In this document: piece after piece, positions 1 to 5,464 of the stretch
Layout: the number at the start of each line of letters is the position of its first letter
How positions within the stretch are numbered: the first letter of the stretch is position 1
Assembly (NCBI GenBank): GCA_013695075.1
Contig: JACDBE010000020.1
Location: 1-8,396, forward strand
Length of the DNA stretch: 8,396 nucleotides
Direction of reading: 5' to 3'
Source: Acidimicrobiia bacterium
GTDB lineage: Bacteria; Actinomycetota; Acidimicrobiia; Spongiisociales; UBA5794
Program-made: the position numbers and the translations under genes
Notes under the pieces: generated by a model
Told to the model about the DNA's origin: nothing
The model's database searches: none
What the model saw: the letters and a program-made list of their open reading frames with translations, nothing else

Positions 1-15
1 GAAAGTTGCGCGGTC
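1..15. repeat. IS21 left inner terminal repeat
   Basis: The bases gaaagttgcgcggtc match the reverse complement of 2056-2070 (gaaaactgcgcggtc) at 13 of 15 positions. The repeat overlaps the istB stop codon (14-16), so the gene runs into the IS end. The matching outer repeat of the left end is not in the window. Confidence 0.7.
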
Positions 16-778
16 AGCGTGACTTTTTGGGGGGCACCTCCTTGGCGCGGTTCTTGAGCCGGTAGCTGTCGCCTTGGAGCACGATGACTTCGGCGTGGTG
101 GACGAGGCGGTCGACCATGGCTTCGACCGCGGTGGCGTCGCCGAAGATCTCTGCCCATGCGGAGAACGTCTTGTTGGAGCTGACGATGAGGCTGGCTCGT
201 TCGTAGCGGCTGGAGATCAGCGAGAAGAACAGGGCTGCGGCGTCGGGGTCGAAGGGGATGTAGCCGACTTCGTCGATGATGACGAGGGGCACGCGTCGCA
301 GCCGTTCGAGTTCGTCTTCGAGCCGGCCGGTGCGTTTGGCGGTGGCGAGGCGTCCGACCCAGTCTTGGGCGGACGCGAAGGCGACACGGTGGCCGCGTCG
401 TGCGGCTTGGACACCGAGCGCGATGGACAGGTGCGTCTTGCCGGTGCCGGGCGGGCCGAGGAACACGACGTTGTGCGCTTCGTGGAGGAAGTCGAGCTGG
501 GCCAGGTGCGAGATGGTCTGGTGCTTCACTGACCGCTGGAAGCCGAAGTCGAAATCGTCGAGCGTCTTGACTTGCGGGAAGCGTGCCGCCTTCACCCGGT
601 GCTGGCCGCCGTGAGTTTCGCGGGCGCTGACCTCTTCGGCGAGCACGGCGGCGAGATAGGTCTGGTGGTCCCAGCCCTCGTCGACGGCGCGTTTGGCCAT
701 GGTCTCGGCGCAGGCGGCGATGCGTGGCGCCTTCATGGCTCGGGTCAGGAACGCGAGCTCCGACGCGGTGCGGTTCAT
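14..778 (-). CDS. istB: IS21-family helper ATPase IstB
   Basis: This is the AAA+ ATPase that assists the IstA transposase: in IS21 the ATP-bound IstB oligomer loads on target DNA and recruits and activates the transposase. The 254-residue length is normal for the family. The N-terminal IstB region leads to the typical FPQVKTLDDFDF segment (68-78). Walker A is GPPGTGKT (108-115), Walker B is VIIDE (166-170), a sensor-like SSN lies at 200-202, and DRLVHH (223-228) is the usual C-terminal Arg-containing motif. The ATG start overlaps the istA stop as ATGA, which indicates translational coupling. A basic tail (PPKKSR) ends the protein, and the stop codon falls inside the left terminal repeat. No frameshift or missing key residue is seen. 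The family is sure; the exact subgroup is not assigned. Confidence 0.95.
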   Translation of the reverse strand: MNRTASELAFLTRAMKAPRIAACAETMAKRAVDEGWDHQTYLAAVLAEEVSARETHGGQHRVKAARFPQVKTLDDFDFGFQRSVKHQTISHLAQLDFLHEAHNVVFLGPPGTGKTHLSIALGVQAARRGHRVAFASAQDWVGRLATAKRTGRLEDELERLRRVPLVIIDEVGYIPFDPDAAALFFSLISSRYERASLIVSSNKTFSAWAEIFGDATAVEAMVDRLVHHAEVIVLQGDSYRLKNRAKEVPPKKSR

Positions 779-1998
779 GAGGTGATCCCGACGGCCAGAT
801 CGTAGCGAGCCAGGTTCACCGGTGGGACCGCGACGTCCTTGGTCTCAAGGCGACGGCGGGCATCGCGTTCGAGACGCAGGGCGCGTGCATGGGCCGGGTC
901 AAGAACAACATCGGCGGGCACGTAGCTGCGGGAATGGCGGCCCAGTTCCTCGCTGTCGAGGAACACCACAACCTCACGAGGCGAGACGGCCAGCTGAACG
1001 CGTCGCCCGGCAAGACCGGGCGGCACCGAGTAGTCGACGTCGCCGAAACGCACGAAACCGTCTTTGGCGACGCGGACCTCGACACGCTGATCCGTTGCGG
1101 GCAGCGGGGTGGGCAGCGCGGCGAGGAAACCGCGCTCGACCCGCCACGCCTCGGTCACGCTGCCTGCCAGCCGTCGTGGGCGGCGCTCGAAAGCGACCGT
1201 GCGAGCCCAGGTGTCGTGCTGACGCTGGAGGTCCTCGATCGATGAGAAGCGGCGCAGCGGCACAAACGACGTCTGTAGATAGCCGATCATCCGCTCGTCC
1301 TGGCCCTTGCCCTCGGGAAAGCGCGGTCGCAGCACGATCGGCTTGAGCGACAGCGCACCGAACAACCCAGCCACGTCATCGACGAGGTGCGCCGGCCCAC
1401 CGCGACGCGGCTTGACCATGGCGGCGTCGTTGTCCAACACCGCCCCGCGGGGCACACCGCCGAGACGCTCGAAGCAACCGACCAGCGCCGGACAGAAGTC
1501 CGCTGTCGTCTTGGAGAACGTGAACACGCAAGCGTGCGCGGCCGAGTGGGGAAGGCTCGTCACCAGCCCGAAGGCTTTGCGGGACGCGTCCTTGCCCACG
1601 GGGATGTCGATGCCGGTCTCCCACCAGTCGAGCTGGGCGAGCTCACCGGGCAGGTAGCTGGTTCGTTGGTAGCTGCGCGCTCCGACAAAGCTCGGTCGCA
1701 GCTCGGCGAGACACTCCTTCAAGATGGTGATCCCACCCGAATAACCCAACGCCACCAGCCGCTCCCGGATCACCGTCGCCGGCGCCTTGGGGTTCTCATC
1801 GAGCATCGCCGCGATCGCATCAGCGAAGCCGTCCAGCAGCGAGCCCGCCGGCGCCCGCTCGTAGCGAGGCGGCGTCTCGCTCGCGATCAGCGAGGCGACG
1901 GTGTTGCGGCTCATACCGAACTTCTCAGCGATATCAGTGTTGGTCCAGCCGTCGCGGTGCAAGCGACGAACCTCAGCCCAGTCCTGCACGTCGTACAC
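775..1998 (-). CDS. istA: IS21-family transposase IstA
   Basis: This is a 407-residue DDE transposase that cuts and joins the IS ends. An N-terminal helix-turn-helix spans about residues 8-40 (WTNTDIAEKFGMSRNTVASL), for terminal-repeat binding. The integrase/RNase H core has D124 (AQLDWW), D189 (VLDNDA) and E235 (GQDERM), which fit the DDE triad by spacing and context. The C-terminal beta-barrel-like part is typical (VRFGDVDYSVPP, 316-327). The start is GTG at 1998, preceded by AGGAGG on the minus strand (2003-2008) with a 4-base spacer, a very strong ribosome site. The gene overlaps istB by 4 bp. It appears complete and undamaged. The residue before the catalytic Glu is Asp rather than the hydrophobic residue common in IS21 itself, which I regard as family variation. 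Confidence 0.95.
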   Translation of the reverse strand: MYDVQDWAEVRRLHRDGWTNTDIAEKFGMSRNTVASLIASETPPRYERAPAGSLLDGFADAIAAMLDENPKAPATVIRERLVALGYSGGITILKECLAELRPSFVGARSYQRTSYLPGELAQLDWWETGIDIPVGKDASRKAFGLVTSLPHSAAHACVFTFSKTTADFCPALVGCFERLGGVPRGAVLDNDAAMVKPRRGGPAHLVDDVAGLFGALSLKPIVLRPRFPEGKGQDERMIGYLQTSFVPLRRFSSIEDLQRQHDTWARTVAFERRPRRLAGSVTEAWRVERGFLAALPTPLPATDQRVEVRVAKDGFVRFGDVDYSVPPGLAGRRVQLAVSPREVVVFLDSEELGRHSRSYVPADVVLDPAHARALRLERDARRRLETKDVAVPPVNLARYDLAVGITS

Positions 1999-2002
1999 CC
2001 TT

Positions 2003-2008
2003 CCTCCT
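2003..2008 (-). promoter_or_regulatory. istA ribosome binding site
   Basis: On the minus strand this reads AGGAGG, four bases ahead of the GTG at 1998. It fixes the istA start, which would otherwise be ambiguous because there is no ATG nearby. Confidence 0.75.
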
Positions 2009-2055
2009 CGGGTCGACCTGACCTGAGGCTCGGTTGCGAACTGTCAGCAGTGGTG

Positions 2056-2070
2056 GACCGCGCAGTTTTC
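2056..2070. repeat. IS21 right inner terminal repeat
   Basis: The bases gaccgcgcagttttc are the inverted partner of window positions 1-15 (13 of 15 identical). The repeat lies between the istA ribosome site and the outer right-end repeat, as expected for transposase binding sites in IS21-type ends. Confidence 0.7.
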
Positions 2071-2103
2071 AACCGGCGCTACACGCGCAGTATTGGGGTG
2101 GCG
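2059..2103. repeat. Tandem 25-bp terminal direct repeats of the IS21 right end
   Basis: Two copies of CGCGCAGT followed by nTT and, after an unlike stretch, GGCG occur at 2059-2078 and 2084-2103, offset by exactly 25 bp. Multiple short terminal repeats bound by the transposase are characteristic of IS21-family ends. The outer copy is followed by GTCGACA, which I take as the element's tip. Confidence 0.65.
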
Positions 2104-2109
2104 TCGACA

Positions 2110-2205
2110 TCTACCGCGGTTCTCGATCACGGCGTCCGCTCACCGGAACAGTTCGAGGAATGGCGCAAGGCCTCCCGAAGTGACTACGTCGTCGACCGGG
2201 TCTGA
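2110..2205 (+). pseudogene. 3' remnant of a gene interrupted by the IS
   Basis: Immediately outside the IS right end, one plus-strand frame is open to a TGA at 2203-2205 and encodes about 31 residues ending in ...RSDYVVDRV. About 23 of its 31 codons end in G or C and the composition is protein-like (EQFEEWRK), so this looks like the true C-terminus of a host gene whose front part lies on the other side of the IS, outside the window. The open frame continues back into the IS, but only as a shadow of istA. I do not recognise the family. It has no start or ribosome site of its own. The alternative is a chance open frame, which a 31-codon stretch cannot exclude. Confidence 0.4.
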
Positions 2206-2230
2206 TCCAGTTGGAGTAGCGCTGAAAGGA

Positions 2231-2247
2231 CTTGGCAAAGAGCCAAG
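2231..2247. terminator. Small hairpin between gene remnant and SOS promoter
   Basis: CTTGGC and GCCAAG form a perfect 6-bp stem around a 5-base loop (AAAGA). It sits 25 bases after the stop of the remnant and 9 bases before the -35 box of the next gene. There is no T-run, so it is a weak terminator candidate for the interrupted gene; a regulator-binding palindrome is the other option. Confidence 0.3.
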
Positions 2248-2256
2248 AGTTGAGAC

Positions 2257-2285
2257 TTGACAATCGAACATCTGTGCGATATCAT
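2257..2285 (+). promoter_or_regulatory. Sigma-70-type promoter of the DUF222/HNH gene
   Basis: The -35 box TTGACA (2257-2262) is a perfect consensus, and the -10 box TATCAT (2280-2285) has 5 of 6 consensus bases. The spacer is exactly 17 bp. Transcription would begin near 2291-2293, giving a leader of about 42 bases before the ATG at 2334. So perfect a promoter is notable in high-GC DNA and would be strong unless repressed; a LexA-like box fills its spacer. Confidence 0.75.
2264..2279. promoter_or_regulatory. LexA (SOS) box of mycobacterial type
   Basis: The 16-mer TCGAACATCTGTGCGA matches the actinobacterial SOS consensus TCGAAC-N4-GTTCGA at 11 of the 12 specified positions (G for T in the right half). 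It fills the spacer between the -35 and -10 boxes, where a bound repressor would block RNA polymerase. SOS control of some 13E12-family genes has been reported in Mycobacterium tuberculosis. The match and location are seen in the sequence; LexA binding is inferred. Confidence 0.7.
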
Positions 2286-2320
2286 GAGGGAACTTCCCCA
2301 ACCGAGATACTGCAAATGGT

Positions 2321-2327
2321 AGGGAGG
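2321..2327 (+). promoter_or_regulatory. Ribosome binding site of the DUF222/HNH gene
   Basis: AGGGAGG ends six bases before the ATG at 2334. It decides the start: the frame is open further back to a TTG at 2232, but that would put the promoter and SOS box inside the coding region. Confidence 0.8.
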
Positions 2328-2333
2328 TGTCTG

Positions 2334-3485
2334 ATGAGCGGCCTGCGCTCTGCGATCGACGAGATCGCCGCCCGGGAGCTCTCCTGCTTGACCGGCGACG
2401 AGCTCACTGCTGAGCTCTCCGAACTCTCGCGGGCGGTCGATGTCATCACCTGCCGCCTGGCATCGATCGCCGACGAGGCACGCCGGAGGGGCATCCCCGA
2501 ACTACAGGGATTCCTTTCGGTGACGAGGTGGCTCGCCCACACCACGGACTGTGACGACTCCACCGCGCAGCGCCAGGTCACCCTGGGCCGAACGCTGCAC
2601 GACCATCCCGAGACACGCCGTCGAGCCGAGACGGGCGACCTGTCCGGGGCTCGGCTGCGCATACTCGCCAGGGCCGCAAGGGCGCACCCCGAGCCGTACC
2701 GCAACCACGAGGCGCTGCTGCTCGGGTTTGCCAACGACCTCGACCTGCGGGATCTCCGAAAGGCGGTCACCCACTGGAGCAACTGCGCCGACGCCGTTGC
2801 CGCCGAACGGACCTTCAACGAGCAGCAGGAGGCGTCGTACCTGTTTGTGTCGCTGACCGGCGACGACATGGTCAAGATCGACGGGCTCCTCGACAAGGAG
2901 ACCGGCGAGGCGGTGCTCACCGCCCTCGACACTGCGATGACCCCCCTCGCCCGAGCCGAGGGTGCGGGGGACGACCTGCGTCCGGCCCCGAGGCGGCGAG
3001 CCGAAGCTCTCGGTGAGATCTGCACCCGTTTCCTCGACAACCACCCGGGCATCATCGGCGGCCATCGGCCCCACGTAAGCGTCATCGTCGACCTCGACAC
3101 GCTCATCGGTCGGGATGGCAAGCGGTGCGAGCTCGCCCACACCGGCACCATCACCCCCGAGACCGCCCGCCGCATCCTGTGCGACGCTGACGTCACCCGG
3201 ATCCTCGTCGACGGCGACTCGGTACCACTGGACATGGGCCGCGCAGTGCGCACCGCCACGCCTGCGCAACGGCGAGCGCTCGCCGTCCGCGACGGCGGGT
3301 GTACCACGGCAGGCTGTGGCCGACCGCCCGACTGGTGCGACGTCCACCACCGCACGCACTGGATCAACGGTGGCAAGACCGACCTCGACGACCTCGAACT
3401 TCTATGCAAGCGCCACCACATGGCCGAGCACCGCGGCGACCCCCGACCCGGCACCGCCCATGACCACACCATCATCCGACGTTGA
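2334..3485 (+). CDS. DUF222 / HNH endonuclease-like protein (13E12 repeat family)
   Basis: The 383-residue protein has the two-part layout of the actinobacterial 13E12 family. A helical DUF222 region spans about residues 5-300. A C-terminal HNH motif follows: C323 and C328 (GGCTTAGC), WCDVHHR (334-340), W343, GGKTDLDDLELLC (346-358), HH (361-362) and H366. These are the expected metal-binding and catalytic residues, so the nuclease centre looks intact. Substrate and role are unknown for the family; members are multicopy in many actinobacteria and have been treated as repeats or mobile-DNA-associated genes. It is probably cytoplasmic, with no signal peptide or membrane segment seen. The ATG start is supported by AGGGAGG and a consensus promoter carrying a LexA-like box, suggesting induction by DNA damage. 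A P-loop gene follows after 59 bases. Family assignment is firm; function is not. Confidence 0.92.
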   Translation: MSGLRSAIDEIAARELSCLTGDELTAELSELSRAVDVITCRLASIADEARRRGIPELQGFLSVTRWLAHTTDCDDSTAQRQVTLGRTLHDHPETRRRAETGDLSGARLRILARAARAHPEPYRNHEALLLGFANDLDLRDLRKAVTHWSNCADAVAAERTFNEQQEASYLFVSLTGDDMVKIDGLLDKETGEAVLTALDTAMTPLARAEGAGDDLRPAPRRRAEALGEICTRFLDNHPGIIGGHRPHVSVIVDLDTLIGRDGKRCELAHTGTITPETARRILCDADVTRILVDGDSVPLDMGRAVRTATPAQRRALAVRDGGCTTAGCGRPPDWCDVHHRTHWINGGKTDLDDLELLCKRHHMAEHRGDPRPGTAHDHTIIRR

Positions 3486-3487
3486 AC

Positions 3488-3503
3488 CGACGCCACGGCG
3501 TCG
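3488..3503. terminator. Hairpin after the DUF222/HNH gene
   Basis: CGACGCC-AC-GGCGTCG is a perfect 7-bp inverted repeat two bases after the DUF222 stop codon; sterically it is 6 bp around a CACG loop. There is no U-tract after it, so intrinsic termination is uncertain. It could attenuate transcription into the following P-loop gene. Confidence 0.35.
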
Positions 3504-3544
3504 AACCCCTTCAATCGACCGAGCAGGTCAGGTACGAGGAAGCT

Positions 3545-3958
3545 GTGCCATTCCACGATCTCCCGTCCACGATCACCGTGTGGGGTGCGAGAGGCGGACA
3601 CGGAGCGACCACGATCGCCGGTGCCTTGGGCACCCTCCTCGGGCTGCCGGTACTGAGCCACGATCCGGATGCCCTGCGATGGATCTGGCCGACCGCTGAC
3701 CAGGTCAAGCCTGGGTACATGCCAGTCGTCGCGGGCGCCGGTGTTTTCGGTTGCCTTGTCCTGAAGCGGTCCTTTCACGTACGGACTCTCCAGGGCTGCG
3801 ATGCTATCGGCCCCGCCCGGGTGCGCCACCTTTGGTCCACCAAGGCTCGGCCGCCTTCAGATCGGCGACGATGCTGCTTCCCGTGCTTGGCGACTCAGGG
3901 TCTGGCGGTCGACCTTGCCGGTGGAGGTTTTGGGCAGGGTGTCGCTGAAGGCGAATGA
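3545..3958 (+). CDS. Small P-loop (ParA/MinD-like) protein, probably 3'-truncated or decayed
   Basis: From a GTG at 3545 with a GAGGAAG ribosome site (3536-3542), the frame encodes 137 residues. Near the N-terminus is TVWGARGGHGATTIAGAL, a deviant Walker A of the ParA/MinD/SIMIBI type (GGxGxTT after a beta strand), followed by VLSHDPDALRW. Coding character (protein-like residues, G/C third positions) holds to about 3740 and then weakens. The last 102 bases lie antisense to the 3' end of the ligase gene and look like its shadow. The later motifs of such ATPases are not found in any frame. I therefore think only about 65-95 N-terminal residues derive from a real gene and the rest is a junction or decay. 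It may be co-transcribed with the DUF222 gene. Nucleotide binding is plausible; function is unknown. Confidence 0.45.
   Translation: MPFHDLPSTITVWGARGGHGATTIAGALGTLLGLPVLSHDPDALRWIWPTADQVKPGYMPVVAGAGVFGCLVLKRSFHVRTLQGCDAIGPARVRHLWSTKARPPSDRRRCCFPCLATQGLAVDLAGGGFGQGVAEGE
3829..3845 (-). terminator. Hairpin just past the adenylation-enzyme stop
   Basis: CCTTTGGT-CC-ACCAAGG forms a stem of about 7 bp with one bulged T, starting 11 bases beyond the ligase stop codon on the minus strand. It has no U-run. Its location between convergent transcripts makes a termination role reasonable, but the structure is modest. Confidence 0.35.
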
Positions 3959-5464
3959 CTCCGGGATCATGTACCTGGGGATGATCTCGGCGCAGAAGGC
4001 TGTCATCTCGTGTTCGGAGATGGGCGCCTTCACCGCCACGAAGGCGTGGATGCGGTTGGAGATCATCTCGTCGGGGACGGCCACCACGGCACACTCGACA
4101 ACGTCGGGATGGGCGTTGACGGCGGATTCGATGTCGCCCAGCTCGATGCGGTAGCCGCGGCTCTTGATCTGGTTGTCGCGCCGTCCCAGGAATCGGTAGT
4201 TGCCGTCCGTCAGCTCCTCCACCAGGTCGCCGGTGCGGTACACCGGGTCGCCGAACACCGCATCCCGCGGGTCTCGGATCAGCCGGGCCTGGGTCCGCTC
4301 CCGATCGCCCCAGTAGCCCCGCATCACCGTCGGGCCCCGCACCAGCAGCTCCCCCACCGCACCCCGCTCTACCTCGGCAAGCTCCTCGTCGACCACGAAG
4401 CACTCCACGTTGGCGATCCCCCGCCCGATGGAGACCGGTGCATCGCCCTCGTCGGGCGGCTCGGGCACGGTGTATGCGGTGCACACGTTGGTCTCGGTGG
4501 GGCCGTACAGGTTGGCGAAGACGACGCCGGGCATCAGCTTCATCAGCCGCGACAGGTACTTGGTGGGGAACACCTCCCCGGCGAAGAGCAGCACCCGGAT
4601 GCTGGGCAGCGATCCAACCGACAGCTCACCGTGCTCCACCAGCATGGTGAGGATGCTGGGCACCGAGTACCACACGGTGACGCGGTGACGATCGATGAAG
4701 CTGGCCACCTCGACGGGGAACACCGAGATCTTGGGCGGCACCAGCACCAGGGTGGCTCCCGCCCGGGCGGCGGCGTACAGGTCGAACGTGGACAGGTCGA
4801 AGTGCAGCGGGGCATGGCTGGAGACCACGTCGTCGGCGGTGACGGCGTACTCCTCAGCCGCCCAGTCGACGAACCCGCGGCAGGCCAGGTGGCTGAGCAT
4901 CACCCCCTTGGGGTCGCCGGTCGATCCGGAGGTGTACAGGATGTACGCCAGGTCCTGCTGCACGGTGCTGACACCCGGGCTGACTACTCGTCGGGCGTCG
5001 ACGGCGTCGCCGGCCCACAGCTCGGCGCCGTCCACGGCGGGCAGCCCGGCGGTGGTGGCGGCATTGAGGACCACCAGGTGAGCCAGCTCGCCGGCCCCCT
5101 CGCCCTTCACCGCCGCCCACGACCGACGCTTCTCGGTACCGGTGATGAGATGGCGGATGCCGCAGTTGCCGGCGATGTAGCCGATCCTGCTGTCGGGGGC
5201 GCTGGGGTCGAGGGGCACGTAGCAGGCGCCCGCCTTCAAGGCCCCGTAGATGCCCACCACCGACTCCATCGACTTGCGCAGGTGGATCCCCACCCGGTCG
5301 CCACGGGCCACCCCCAGGTCGCCGAGCAGGTGGGCCACCTGGTTGGCCCGGGCATCGAGGTCGCCGTATGTCATCGACCGGTCCTGGTCGACGACCGCCA
5401 CCTTGTCCGGGGTCCGGGCGGCGGCGTCCTCCAGGTAGTGGTTGACCAGGTAGCGGTAGCTCAC
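3857..5464 (-). CDS. Stand-alone adenylation enzyme, probable L-prolyl-AMP ligase (PltF/RedM/CloN4-like)
   Basis: The 535-residue member of the ANL adenylating superfamily is a free-standing NRPS-type A domain. Core motifs are A3 YILYTSGSTGDPKG (174-187), A4 HFDLSTFD (221-228), A5 NLYGPTE (318-324), A7 YRTGDL (409-414), A8 GRRDNQIKSRGYRIE (427-441) and the A10 lysine in PKTSTGKVD (K517). No carrier or condensation domain is fused. Aligned by eye to GrsA, the pocket is D223, L224, F227, Y266, L293, A295, L319, V327, C328, K517. The Asp indicates an alpha-amino acid, and the whole code differs at one place from the DLLYLALVCK I recall for L-proline ligases of pyrrole pathways. It would make prolyl-AMP and load it on a peptidyl carrier protein. 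The GTG start overlaps the dehydrogenase stop as GTGA, so the two are coupled. The enzyme class is certain; the substrate is inferred. Confidence 0.85.
   Translation of the reverse strand: MSYRYLVNHYLEDAAARTPDKVAVVDQDRSMTYGDLDARANQVAHLLGDLGVARGDRVGIHLRKSMESVVGIYGALKAGACYVPLDPSAPDSRIGYIAGNCGIRHLITGTEKRRSWAAVKGEGAGELAHLVVLNAATTAGLPAVDGAELWAGDAVDARRVVSPGVSTVQQDLAYILYTSGSTGDPKGVMLSHLACRGFVDWAAEEYAVTADDVVSSHAPLHFDLSTFDLYAAARAGATLVLVPPKISVFPVEVASFIDRHRVTVWYSVPSILTMLVEHGELSVGSLPSIRVLLFAGEVFPTKYLSRLMKLMPGVVFANLYGPTETNVCTAYTVPEPPDEGDAPVSIGRGIANVECFVVDEELAEVERGAVGELLVRGPTVMRGYWGDRERTQARLIRDPRDAVFGDPVYRTGDLVEELTDGNYRFLGRRDNQIKSRGYRIELGDIESAVNAHPDVVECAVVAVPDEMISNRIHAFVAVKAPISEHEMTAFCAEIIPRYMIPESFAFSDTLPKTSTGKVDRQTLSRQAREAASSPI

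Larger units (their letters stand above)
1..2109 (-). mobile_element. IS21-family insertion sequence (left end cut by window edge)
   Basis: The element carries istA and istB in the standard IS21 order, both on the minus strand and overlapping by ATGA. The right end has two direct copies of a CGCGCAGTnTT...GGCG motif spaced 25 bp apart (2059-2078 and 2084-2103). The inner copy matches, in inverted orientation, 13 of 15 bases at window positions 1-15. The outer limit is placed at the ACA ending at 2109, because IS21-type ends usually read TGT...ACA; by symmetry the left tip would lie about 39 bases before position 1. A shorter limit (CA at 2070-2071, left tip one base before the window) is possible. 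The target duplication cannot be checked because the left flank is absent. Both genes look intact, so the copy may be active. Confidence 0.88.

Noticed and set aside
2232..2333. Extended N-terminus of the DUF222 gene from a TTG at 2232
   Set aside because: It would place the consensus promoter and SOS box inside the coding region. The ATG at 2334 has an ideal ribosome site and starts at the family's usual N-terminus.
3482..3544. TTG start for the P-loop gene overlapping the DUF222 stop
   Set aside because: It has no ribosome site and runs through the hairpin at 3488-3503. The GTG at 3545 with GAGGAAG upstream is better.
2282..3829. 515-codon minus-strand frame opposite the DUF222 gene
   Set aside because: It is Ser/Arg-rich shadow sequence with no motifs, no ribosome site and no protein-like composition, while the plus strand has a clear HNH motif, promoter and ribosome site.
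4786..4804. Second TCGAAC half-site possibly forming an SOS box
   Set aside because: The two half-sites do not have the required 4-base spacing, and the site is deep inside the ligase coding region.
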